Positions 45,089 to 53,303 of a stretch of 64,000 nt of DNA are shown one piece after another. Source of the DNA: Mucilaginibacter achroorhodeus. Its GTDB lineage: Bacteria; Bacteroidota; Bacteroidia; Sphingobacteriales; Sphingobacteriaceae. Below the pieces are notes generated by a model that was not told the origin of the DNA, ran no database searches, and worked only from the letters and a program-made list of their open reading frames with translations. A program made the position numbers and the translations under genes. Numbering within the stretch: the stretch's first letter is position 1; each line of letters opens with the position of its first letter. The stretch covers positions 992,001 to 1,056,000 of the forward strand of contig NZ_VOEI01000001.1 in the NCBI RefSeq assembly GCF_007846095.1. Direction: 5' to 3'.

Positions 45089-48000
45089 ATGCAAAAAAAG
45101 ATTACTGTCAATCTTTTGAAGCAGGCATTTGCCGGTATAACCGTAGTTATGCTGATGATGTTTGCTATACCCGCTTTTGCCATAAAGGCATCCACTAAAA
45201 CCCCGGCTTTTGAAACCATAACCGGTACCGTGTTAGACGAAACTAACCAGCCCTTGCCGGGCGTTACCGTAAAAGTAAAAAATACCACCATTGCCACCAG
45301 CACTGATGCGCAGGGACGTTTCTCTATTAATGCTGATAGAGGTGCTGTGCTTGTTTTCAGCTTTATCGGTTACATCAACCAGGAAGTTACTTATGATGGC
45401 AAGGCACTACGCATTAAACTTGCCCCGCAGGCTAACATGCTTAACGAGGTTGTTGCTATTGGTTACCAAACCATGCGCAAGAGTGATGTTACGGGTGCTA
45501 TATCCAGCGTAAAAGCAAGCGAGCTTAACCTTGCTGCACCAACGCTTGGCCAGGCCCTGGTGGGTAAAGTTGCCGGCGTGCAGGTAGCACAAACCAGCGG
45601 CGCACCTTACCAAACCACCAAAATACGTGTAAGAGGTGTGGGGTCATTCAACGCCAGTTCAGATCCATTATACGTTATTGACGGATACCCTGCCAATAAT
45701 GATGTTTACATCAACCCCGAAGATGTTGAATCTATAGACATATTGAAGGATGCTGCGTCTGCCGCTATATATGGTTCAAGAGCTGCAGGCGGTGTAGTGA
45801 TCATTACTACCAAACGCGGTAAGGCAGGTCAAAGCAAATTTGAATACGATGTTCAGGTGGGCAGCGATCAGCTTGCTAAAAAAGTAAAGCTGCTTAACTC
45901 AGACCAGTTTGCCCAATTGGTTATTGATGGCCGAAACAATGCTTACAAAGACCTTTGGCAGAATACAGGCCACGTTTGGAACGATGCCATGTACTCTGAT
46001 GTTAATGCTACCCGGGTAGCCAATGTTGGTAATGCCGGTAGCGTGCAGATCCCTACTTACATTTACGATTTCCCAACGCAATCGCTTATCCACCAAACCG
46101 TAAATACCGATTGGCAGGATGAGTTGTATCGCAATACGCTTTTCCAGAAACATACCTTAGCATTCTCCGGCGGTACAAACGCAACCCGTTATTATGTTAG
46201 CGGCGCTTACCAGAACCAGCCGGGTATCATTGTAGCATCAGGCCAGGAGCGTTATAACTTCCGTTCTAATATAGAATCTGACATTAACAAAAGATTGCAC
46301 GTTACAGCAAACGTATCGTACACGCAAAACTATAACCGCGAAACCCAGGAAGGCCGTTTTGACCATGGCCCTATCCTTGGTGCGCTTATTTATATGCCTT
46401 ACTTCCCGGCTTATAATGCAGATGGCTCTTTGGCTACTAACAGGGCCGCGGCAGAATCATCAGCTTATGGTTATCAAAGCATAGAAAACCCGGTTGCTTT
46501 GGCAACCCGCACGAAAATAAGCAGGAAAGGCTACCGCACAAACGTGAACGCAGCTGCAAGCTATAAAATTATAGATGCGCTTACCTTTAAGGCCAACCTG
46601 GGTACCAATACCTACAACGAAAAATACGATTACTATTTGCCAACCACGCTTAGCAGCGGCGCAAACCCTCCGGGATCGCCACAGGCAATTGCTGCAGCAA
46701 CTGCAACAGCTCAAACCACAACCATTAACGACCAACTGGCCGAGTTTACCTTAAACTATAACAAACAGTTTGGCAAACACAGGATAGATGCATTGGCAGG
46801 TTATACCATCCAAAAAACTACCGGTGATGTTTTGAGTGTAACTGCAAAAGGCTTCCAAAACGATAACGTGCCTGAGATAACAGGTAAGGGTGCTGATGCT
46901 GCTTTCTTTACACTTAACAACAATACCGGTAAATCAACAACTACGCTGTTATCATATTTTAGCCGCGTCGCTTATAACTATGCCGGTAAATATTTCCTAA
47001 CCGGTTCATTCAGGGCTGATGGCTCGGCGCGTTTTGGTACCAATAACAAGTATGGTTACTTCCCATCAGTAGCAGCCGGTTGGACGCTTTCTGAGGAAGA
47101 TTTTTATAACAATTTGTTAGGCGAACAATCTACCGTAAAATTGCGGGCGAGCTGGGGTTTAAGCGGCAACTACAATATCCCTAACTATGCTTACCTGCAA
47201 ACGTTATCAAACCCTACCGGTGTAGTATTTGGTTCACCTGGTTCTGTTGCTTCAGCAACTTACCCTAACGGCTTAACAGACCCTAACCTTAGCTGGGAAT
47301 CTACCTCTCAGTACAACTTTGGGGCCGAGTTTGGATTGCTAAAGGGCCGTTTATCGGTGATTGCTAACTACTATTTAAGTAAGTCGTACAACCTTTTATA
47401 CTACCAGCCAATCTCTGCCATATCAGGCGCTACTACTATCCTTACCAATTTAAAGAATGGTGAGATACGTAACACCGGTTTAGATCTCCAATTGGACGGT
47501 CGTTTGATAAGCAGCCAGGACTTCAACCTGAATTTAAGCGGTAACATATCTATAAACCGCAACAAAGTAACCAAGCTTAGCGGCGGAAACACCATTATCA
47601 TTAATGGTGCAGAACGCTCTTACTTAACCAACATTACCCAGCAAGGGCAGCCTGTTGGTATGTTCTACGGCTTTAAAGTAGCCGGCATGGTTACGCCTGA
47701 GAACATCAACAAAGTTGCGCCATCAGCATCACAATCAAACCCGCTGCACGTTGGCGATCTTTATTTCCAGGACACTAATGGCGATGGCGTGGTTAACGAC
47801 GCTGATAAAACGGTTATTGGTAACCCTTACCCAAATTTCACGTACGGCTTCGCGCTTAATACTTCTTACAAAAAGTTTGACCTGAGTGCATCATTCAACG
47901 GCTCACAAGGCAATAAGGTGTTGGATGGACAAGATTACTATCTGTACAATATGGAAGGATCCGGCAACCAGTACGCCGATGTTGCACAGCGTTACCGCAA

Positions 48001-48367
48001 TGCTGCTAACCCTGGTGATGGTACGGTTTACCGTGCATCACGCGCAGGTACGCAAAGTAACAGTACCCGTTTATCAACCTTTTATCTGCAGGACGGATCG
48101 TTCCTGCGTTGTAACAACATCACCGTTGGTTACACCCTGCCAAAGAACATTGCCGGCAAAATTGGCATGAGCAACTTAAGGATTTATAGCTCCGTAGTTA
48201 ACGCCTTTACCATTACCAAATACAAAGGCTACAACCCTGAGGTTGACTACAACTTTAGCAGCGGTGCATCAAACAACACCCAGCCACCAAACCTTGCGCC
48301 GGGTATTGATTATGGTGTTTACCCGCTTGTGCGCTCATACAACCTTGGCTTAAGGGCTTCATTCTAA
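45089..48367 (+). CDS. SusC/RagA family TonB-dependent outer-membrane transporter
   Basis: A 1092-residue SusC-like receptor that imports large nutrients across the outer membrane using TonB energy. Signal peptide (to about 32), carboxypeptidase-regulatory-like domain (TGTVLDETNQPLPGVTVKVK), plug with the family signature VRGVGSFNASSDPLYVIDG and SIDILKDAASAAIYGSRA, then the beta-barrel ending LGLRASF. There is no STN domain, so control by an anti-sigma/ECF pair is not expected, and none is nearby. It is followed after 6 bp by susD, its normal lid partner. The substrate is not fixed by sequence; the downstream phosphodiesterase hints at a glycerophosphodiester. Confidence 0.95.
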   Translation: MQKKITVNLLKQAFAGITVVMLMMFAIPAFAIKASTKTPAFETITGTVLDETNQPLPGVTVKVKNTTIATSTDAQGRFSINADRGAVLVFSFIGYINQEVTYDGKALRIKLAPQANMLNEVVAIGYQTMRKSDVTGAISSVKASELNLAAPTLGQALVGKVAGVQVAQTSGAPYQTTKIRVRGVGSFNASSDPLYVIDGYPANNDVYINPEDVESIDILKDAASAAIYGSRAAGGVVIITTKRGKAGQSKFEYDVQVGSDQLAKKVKLLNSDQFAQLVIDGRNNAYKDLWQNTGHVWNDAMYSDVNATRVANVGNAGSVQIPTYIYDFPTQSLIHQTVNTDWQDELYRNTLFQKHTLAFSGGTNATRYYVSGAYQNQPGIIVASGQERYNFRSNIESDINKRLHVTANVSYTQNYNRETQEGRFDHGPILGALIYMPYFPAYNADGSLATNRAAAESSAYGYQSIENPVALATRTKISRKGYRTNVNAAASYKIIDALTFKANLGTNTYNEKYDYYLPTTLSSGANPPGSPQAIAAATATAQTTTINDQLAEFTLNYNKQFGKHRIDALAGYTIQKTTGDVLSVTAKGFQNDNVPEITGKGADAAFFTLNNNTGKSTTTLLSYFSRVAYNYAGKYFLTGSFRADGSARFGTNNKYGYFPSVAAGWTLSEEDFYNNLLGEQSTVKLRASWGLSGNYNIPNYAYLQTLSNPTGVVFGSPGSVASATYPNGLTDPNLSWESTSQYNFGAEFGLLKGRLSVIANYYLSKSYNLLYYQPISAISGATTILTNLKNGEIRNTGLDLQLDGRLISSQDFNLNLSGNISINRNKVTKLSGGNTIIINGAERSYLTNITQQGQPVGMFYGFKVAGMVTPENINKVAPSASQSNPLHVGDLYFQDTNGDGVVNDADKTVIGNPYPNFTYGFALNTSYKKFDLSASFNGSQGNKVLDGQDYYLYNMEGSGNQYADVAQRYRNAANPGDGTVYRASRAGTQSNSTRLSTFYLQDGSFLRCNNITVGYTLPKNIAGKIGMSNLRIYSSVVNAFTITKYKGYNPEVDYNFSSGASNNTQPPNLAPGIDYGVYPLVRSYNLGLRASF

Positions 48368-48373
48368 TTTTAA

Positions 48374-49921
48374 ATGATAACAGAAATGAAAAAGAATATT
48401 ATCATATCCATGAGCGCAGCCCTATTGGCCCTGTCTATGCCCTCATGTAAAAAAGATTTCCTGGATCAAAAAAATCCAAACGCTATAGAACTTGATGAGA
48501 GTTTCCGCTCTCCGTCTGATGTTCTTTCAGCAGTGAATGGTATTTATCAATCACTGCGCAGCAGTAACAATATTGGAGAGAACAGCGGCTTGTGGACCGA
48601 CGAGCGTTCTGATGACACCGGCCGAAATGACAACCAGTCTAACGCTGGCGAGCCTTTCCAGTTTGGCGATTTCTCTATCCTGCCAAGTAATACTTACCTT
48701 AAAAGCCACTGGGTGTCAATTTACGGCACTATCTCTCGTGCTAACGTTGTACTAAGCAACATTGACCAGGTAACTTTTAGCGATCCGGCGCAAAAGCAAC
48801 AATATATTGCCGAGGCGAAGTTTTTAAGAGCGGTAATGTATTTCCACCTGGTTCGCATGTGGGGTGATGTTCCGTTGGTTACCAAACAACTGAGTTATGC
48901 AGACGTTCCGGCAAATACTTTCCGCGAGAAAGAAGCCAAAGTTTATGACCAGATTGTTGCCGATCTTAAGGATGCACTGAATAGCAACCTGCCCGATCTG
49001 CAATCAGGCACCGGCCTGGGCCGCGCTTCTAAAGCCGCCATCAATGCAACACTGGGACAAGTGTACCTCACCATGGCAACCACCCAGGACCAGGCAAACC
49101 GTGCCACAAATCTTAATAACGCAAAAAACTATCTGCTTGCAGCTTATAACGTGCGCAAGTTTGGCGCGCTTACTACCATCCCTTATGCAGATGTTTTTGA
49201 TGTTACCAAAAAGGCAACTAACCAGGAGATCATCTGGCAAATAGTTAATAAACAGGGAGACCCTACTTATAGCTCTTCAATTGCAGCTAACAACCAGGCT
49301 AAGGGAGAAAACATCAACTCGTTGGTAACGTCGTCAGGTGTAGGCGGTAACGTAACGCCGGATCTGATCAAAGATTACGAAGCTAACGACCCGCGTATGG
49401 CATTCTCTGTAAAGTTTGCAAATGACCCTATTGTTAAGGATTACTTCATCACCAAATTCAGAGATGCAAGTCCAGGCGCTTCAAACCTTGGCTATGGCGG
49501 TAACGACTGGATATTGATACGCTATGCCGATGTGATACTGATGCTTGCCGAAGTAAGCAATTACCTGGGCGATACAGGAGGTGCTATCAGCTACCTGAAC
49601 ATGGTACGCGTACGTGCAGGCATGCCGGATTACGCTACATCGCTAAACAACGCTACGTATGCTTCAAAGTATCCTAACCTGCGTTTGGCTATCCTGCACG
49701 AGCGCCGCGTTGAGCTTGCTTTTGAGCATCACCGCTGGTTTGATCTTTTACGCACGTTTAGTACTGATGAATTGGTTGCCTTCTTTAAATCAAAAAGTCA
49801 GGCTAATTTTGGCATAGCCAAGCTGGCTAACTTTAGTACCAAAGACAGATATTTCCCAATTCCGTTTGACGAGTACAAGTTGAACCCGGATAAAATGTAC
49901 CAAAACCCGGGTTATAAATAA
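48374..49921 (+). CDS. SusD/RagB family nutrient-binding lipoprotein
   Basis: A 515-residue surface lipoprotein that forms the lid on the SusC channel and binds the nutrient. The lipobox is ALSMPSCKKDF (Cys about 25). Family features: FLDQKNPNAIELDESFRSP, AEAKFLRAVMYFHLVRMWGDVPLV, and the C-terminal RYADVILMLAEVSNYLGD and ERRVELAFEHHRWFDLLR. Start at 48374 or the ATG four codons later (MKKNIIIS). A terminator follows directly. Confidence 0.95.
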   Translation: MITEMKKNIIISMSAALLALSMPSCKKDFLDQKNPNAIELDESFRSPSDVLSAVNGIYQSLRSSNNIGENSGLWTDERSDDTGRNDNQSNAGEPFQFGDFSILPSNTYLKSHWVSIYGTISRANVVLSNIDQVTFSDPAQKQQYIAEAKFLRAVMYFHLVRMWGDVPLVTKQLSYADVPANTFREKEAKVYDQIVADLKDALNSNLPDLQSGTGLGRASKAAINATLGQVYLTMATTQDQANRATNLNNAKNYLLAAYNVRKFGALTTIPYADVFDVTKKATNQEIIWQIVNKQGDPTYSSSIAANNQAKGENINSLVTSSGVGGNVTPDLIKDYEANDPRMAFSVKFANDPIVKDYFITKFRDASPGASNLGYGGNDWILIRYADVILMLAEVSNYLGDTGGAISYLNMVRVRAGMPDYATSLNNATYASKYPNLRLAILHERRVELAFEHHRWFDLLRTFSTDELVAFFKSKSQANFGIAKLANFSTKDRYFPIPFDEYKLNPDKMYQNPGYK

Positions 49922-49929
49922 TATATTCA

Positions 49930-49953
49930 GGGGGATTACAAGTCCCCCTTTTT
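49930..49953 (+). terminator. Intrinsic terminator between susD and the phosphodiesterase gene
   Basis: GGGGGA (49930-49935) pairs with TCCCCC (49943-49948), followed by five T residues. It ends 11 bp before the next ATG, so it may only partly stop transcription and lower expression of the third gene. Confidence 0.7.
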
Positions 49954-49963
49954 AATTTTACAA

Positions 49964-50839
49964 ATGATGAAATTTAAACTGGCCCTTCTAACTTTATGCC
50001 TCGCGTCAGTCCAAACATTTGCACAAAACAAAGTATTAGTAACTGCCCACCGGGGCGATTGGCGCAATAACCCCGAAAACTCTTTACGCGGTTTTGTATC
50101 TGCCGCAGCAATGGGGGTTGATATTGTAGAACTGGATCTTAACCTTACCGAAGACGGCGTACTGGTAATTATGCACGATCAAACTATTGACCGTACCACC
50201 AACGGAAAAGGCAAACCATCTGACTATACTTTGGAGGAGATCAAAAAATTCGGACTTAAGAACGGTCTCGGCCGTGTTACACGAAACACCATTCCTACAT
50301 TTAAGGAAGTAATGCTGGCCTTAAAAGGTAAGCCTGTGAGGGTTAATCTTGATAAAAGTTATGCCTACTATCGCGAAGCTTACGCTGTGCTTAAAGAAAC
50401 AGGTACACTTAAACAGGCTATCTTTAAGGCCGAGGTAACCTACCCTATACTTAAAGCACGGTATGGAACACTTATAGATAGTATAGTTTATATGCCGGTT
50501 GTAAACTTAGATAAACCGGATGCCCGCATGGTGATCAACGAATACCTGAAGAACATGAAACCCTGGGCTTTTGAAATGAACTTTAAAAGCGATACTTCAT
50601 CAATCTTAAAGGATAATAGATTTATCACGCAGACCGGCGCAAAGGTTTGGCTAAACTCGCTTTGGGCGTCACTTAACGCAGGGCACGATGATGACCTTGC
50701 CGTTGAAGAAGGCAATACCAAAGACAGCTGGGATTGGTTATTGGCACATGGCGCAACCGTGCTGCAAACAGACCGGCCAAAAGAGCTGATGCAGCACCTT
50801 TATCAATTGCATCTGCATAAGAAACCATCGGTTAATTAA
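49964..50839 (+). CDS. Secreted glycerophosphodiester phosphodiesterase
   Basis: A 291-residue GDPD-family enzyme that hydrolyses glycerophosphodiesters to glycerol 3-phosphate and an alcohol. Signal peptide (ending VQTFAQ). The TIM-barrel motifs are TAHRGDWRNNPENSLRGF, with catalytic His, then VDIVELDLNLTEDGVLVIMHD holding the metal-binding Glu/Asp and second His, and VLQTDRPKEL at the end. It lies behind SusC/SusD across a terminator, suggesting that the imported substrate carries a glycerol-phosphodiester. A second GDPD gene lies 2.5 kb further on. Confidence 0.93.
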   Translation: MMKFKLALLTLCLASVQTFAQNKVLVTAHRGDWRNNPENSLRGFVSAAAMGVDIVELDLNLTEDGVLVIMHDQTIDRTTNGKGKPSDYTLEEIKKFGLKNGLGRVTRNTIPTFKEVMLALKGKPVRVNLDKSYAYYREAYAVLKETGTLKQAIFKAEVTYPILKARYGTLIDSIVYMPVVNLDKPDARMVINEYLKNMKPWAFEMNFKSDTSSILKDNRFITQTGAKVWLNSLWASLNAGHDDDLAVEEGNTKDSWDWLLAHGATVLQTDRPKELMQHLYQLHLHKKPSVN

Positions 50840-50844
50840 TATTG

Positions 50845-50878
50845 AAAAAGACCTGCCCTACATGGCAGGTCTTTTTTA
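50845..50878 (+). terminator. Intrinsic terminator of the SusCD/GDPD unit
   Basis: AAAAGACCTGCC pairs with GGCAGGTCTTTT around CTACAT, with a T-run. It isolates the next unit from upstream transcription. Confidence 0.85.
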
Positions 50879-50903
50879 TTTTCTCTTGCCTCACAATTAT
50901 TTA

Positions 50904-50911
50904 TATATTTG
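50904..50911 (+). promoter_or_regulatory. -7 box of the rtcB-prfH unit
   Basis: TATATTTG followed by C is a perfect Bacteroidota -7 box, 26 bp after the preceding terminator. A TTG at 50886-50888 could be the -33 element but the spacing is only 15 bp. Transcription would begin near 50917, about 350 nt before rtcB. Confidence 0.55.
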
Positions 50912-50954
50912 CAGCCAATTCCTTATTAAGTAACCCTTTAAATATCGAGGAATC

Positions 50955-50999
50955 ATGACAGAGCAAGTTTACATATCGCCCCTTTCGCTCATTGCCTAA
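50955..50999 (+). CDS. Candidate 14-residue leader peptide upstream of rtcB
   Basis: An ATG at 50955 is preceded by GAGGAA, an unusually good ribosome-binding site for this genome, and opens MTEQVYISPLSLIA before TAA at 50997-50999. The stop codon is one base before a 9-bp stem (51001-51009 with 51077-51085), so a ribosome on this ORF would cover the 5' arm. This is the geometry of translational attenuation. The peptide has no run of one amino acid, so it would more likely sense general ribosome function than an amino-acid shortage. Translation is inference. Confidence 0.45.
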   Translation: MTEQVYISPLSLIA

Positions 51000-51268
51000 A
51001 CAGGCAGGTCAATCCCTTTTTACTATATTTTATTTAGATAATTGAACAGATGCCGGGTTCGCCTGTGCTTTGTTTTGCCTGCCTGCTATAACTGATCGTT
51101 TGAGCACTCACGAAAGGGTATATCCTTACTAAAAGGATGAAAGGAAGCCAAAGATCAAATCAAGAGAATTTTAACACCTGGTGGATCAGAAAGTAATCAT
51201 CTTTATGGTTGCAGTATCCATCGGGCCTTAACATTACAGGGCTTTTAGCCCGCAATTTTTATACGCCA
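51000..51268 (+). promoter_or_regulatory. Structured leader of rtcB-prfH, possible attenuator
   Basis: Stem A pairs CAGGCAGGT (51001-51009) with GCCTGCCTG (51077-51085). A competing partner for ACAGGC is GCCTGT (51061-51066). Hairpin B is ATCCTT/AAGGAT (51122-51138). Just before rtcB, GGGCT/AGCCC (51239-51251) with a T-run at 51256-51260 is terminator-like but weak, because four bases separate stem and T-run. CGGGC (51222-51226) can pair with GCCCG (51248-51252) instead. No protein-coding frame spans the region. Confidence 0.5.
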
Positions 51269-51269
51269 A

Positions 51270-52670
51270 ATGGGCAATTTAAGAACAAAAGATCTAAGTA
51301 AAATAGGCTATCATGATAACCAGCTGCGCAGCCTGGTAATTGGGGTGGCATCTAAAAACTTTAAACATCATAGCCGGCAGGAATTGTTAGAACTGCTGGT
51401 AAACATTAAGAATGATCCGGAAACTTATCTGGATAATGAATTGACTGGCAGGATAGCCGAAAAGATCATCGGCAAAACAGATGCACCTGCGTTTAAAGCT
51501 TATGATTTAAAAACCGAACCCGTATTCTGCAAAACGTACGGCAGCAAACACATAGAAGCATCGGCCAAAAAACAGATGGATCTTGCGGTGCATCTACCCG
51601 TAAGTGTGCAAGGTGCCTTAATGCCCGATGCGCACATGGGCTTTGGCTTGCCCATTGGTGGGGTACTTGCCACAGCCAATGCGGTGATTCCCTATGCTGT
51701 TGGTATGGATATTGGCTGCCGCATGGCGCTTACCATTGCGGATGAGAATGACGGCTTTTTGCAGCGTTATGATTACCAGATAAAACAGGCATTGAAATAC
51801 CACACCCATTTTGGTATGGAAGGTGGATTGGACATCCGGCAAGAACATGAAGTGTTGGACCATCATCTATTTAACGAGATACCGCTGCTTAGGCCGTTGC
51901 GCAGCAAAGCTGTGCGCCAGTTAGGAACATCCGGCAACGGAAACCACTTTGTGGAGTTTGGTGAAATTGAACTGTTAGCCGGTAACACATTAGGCCTACC
52001 CGCCAAAAAGTACACTGCATTGTTAAGTCATTCCGGCAGCCGCGGTTTAGGATCATCTATTGCAAGGCATTATACGCAAGTTGCCATGAACACCTGCAAA
52101 CTGCCCCGGCAAGCGCAGCAATTAGCTTGGCTGGACCTTGACACCGAAGCCGGACAGGAATACTGGCTAACCATGAGCCTTGCAGGCGACTATGCTAAAG
52201 CCTGCCACGAACGGATACATGCCAACCTGTTAAAAGCGCTTGGCCTGAAAGCGCTGCATGTTGTTGAGAACCATCACAACTTTGCCTGGAAAGACAAGCT
52301 GGTTGACGGAAGCGAGGTTATCATCCATCGCAAAGGTGCCACGCCCGCACACGCTGGCGAACTTGGTATTATACCGGGCAGCATGACAACGCCGGCCTAT
52401 TTAGTAAATGGCAAAGGCAAGGCCGACTCTTTGTATTCAGCATCGCACGGCGCGGGCAGGACAATGAGCAGGCAGGCAGCAAAAGACAGCATGACGGTTT
52501 CTGCAATGAAGAAGCTGCTGAATAACGCAGGTGTAACCTTAATTGGCGGCACGGTTGAAGAAAACCCAACGGCCTATAAAAATATAGATGCCGTTATTGC
52601 TGCCCAGGATGACCTGGTTGATATACAGGGCAAGTTTTTCCCGAGGGTAGTAAGAATGAACAAGGAGTAA
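51270..52670 (+). CDS. rtcB: RtcB family RNA ligase
   Basis: A 466-residue RtcB that joins 2',3'-cyclic phosphate or 3'-phosphate RNA ends to 5'-OH ends with GTP and Mn2+. Metal- and guanylate-binding residues are seen in YAVGMDIGCRMAL (Asp147, Cys150), GTSGNGNHFVEFGE (Asn223, His226), SHSGSRGLGS (His254), VVENHHNFAW (His335, His336), and GATPAHAGELGIIPGSM. The guanylated His should be His393 in SASHGAGRTMSR. It is followed by prfH after 6 bp, the arrangement of the RtcB2-PrfH ribosome-repair pair rather than the RtcA/RtcR tRNA-repair operon. It lacks an evident Shine-Dalgarno sequence and has a long structured leader. Confidence 0.95.
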   Translation: MGNLRTKDLSKIGYHDNQLRSLVIGVASKNFKHHSRQELLELLVNIKNDPETYLDNELTGRIAEKIIGKTDAPAFKAYDLKTEPVFCKTYGSKHIEASAKKQMDLAVHLPVSVQGALMPDAHMGFGLPIGGVLATANAVIPYAVGMDIGCRMALTIADENDGFLQRYDYQIKQALKYHTHFGMEGGLDIRQEHEVLDHHLFNEIPLLRPLRSKAVRQLGTSGNGNHFVEFGEIELLAGNTLGLPAKKYTALLSHSGSRGLGSSIARHYTQVAMNTCKLPRQAQQLAWLDLDTEAGQEYWLTMSLAGDYAKACHERIHANLLKALGLKALHVVENHHNFAWKDKLVDGSEVIIHRKGATPAHAGELGIIPGSMTTPAYLVNGKGKADSLYSASHGAGRTMSRQAAKDSMTVSAMKKLLNNAGVTLIGGTVEENPTAYKNIDAVIAAQDDLVDIQGKFFPRVVRMNKE

Positions 52671-52676
52671 TAAAGT

Positions 52677-53294
52677 ATGGAAAAGATGATCATACAAATT
52701 ACATCAGGCAAGGGCCCGGCAGAATGTTGCCGGGTTGTTGCCCTTGTGCAGCAACTGATGCTTAAACAAGGCCAATTAAAGGGCATTGACCTGGAAGTAT
52801 TGGAAAACAAACCTGCAGAAATTAAAGGCACCATGTTATCTGCCACCATGCTTGCATCCGGGCACAATCTTATTGAGTTTATAAAGGAGTGGGAAGGTAC
52901 TATTCTTTGGATAGGAGAAAGCCCTTTTCGCAAATTTCATAAACGCAAGAATTGGTTTGTTGGCATTGCGGCTTTTAATATCACCCAATTATCAAAGTGG
53001 AATGCTAACGATGTAAAGTTTGAAACTACGCGCGCATCAGGCCCGGGCGGGCAAAATGTTAATAAGGTAGAATCGGCGGTGCGCGGCACGCACTTACCCA
53101 CAGGTTTGCAGGTATTGGCAATGGACAGCCGCTCTCAATTGGAGAATAAAAAACTGTGCCTGGTGCGCTTGGAGCAAAAGTTAATGGTTTCCCAAACGGA
53201 AAAGCTCATGGCAGCGCAACAAAGCCAATGGATGCAGCATAATTTGCTGGAACGCGGCAACCCGGTTAAAACCATAAACGCACCGCTTATGTAA
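52677..53294 (+). CDS. prfH: Peptide chain release factor homolog PrfH
   Basis: A 205-residue class-I release-factor relative. The peptidyl-tRNA hydrolysis motif GGQ is at 124-126 in [20 protein letters not shown]. The codon-recognition domain of RF1/RF2 is missing; instead residues 1-115 form a different N-terminal region ([40 protein letters not shown]). Known PrfH proteins recognise ribosomes with 16S rRNA cut in the decoding centre and release the stuck peptide so that the partner RtcB can reseal the rRNA. Its place 6 bp after rtcB supports this role here. Confidence 0.95.
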   Translation: MEKMIIQITSGKGPAECCRVVALVQQLMLKQGQLKGIDLEVLENKPAEIKGTMLSATMLASGHNLIEFIKEWEGTILWIGESPFRKFHKRKNWFVGIAAFNITQLSKWNANDVKFETTRASGPGGQNVNKVESAVRGTHLPTGLQVLAMDSRSQLENKKLCLVRLEQKLMVSQTEKLMAAQQSQWMQHNLLERGNPVKTINAPLM

Positions 53295-53303
53295 TGTTGT
53301 TTT

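Noticed and set aside
51046..51070. tRNA-like or Y-RNA-like element (GGGTTCG) in the rtcB leader
   Set aside because: No acceptor stem, anticodon arm or full T arm can be built around it; only short stems are possible by eye.
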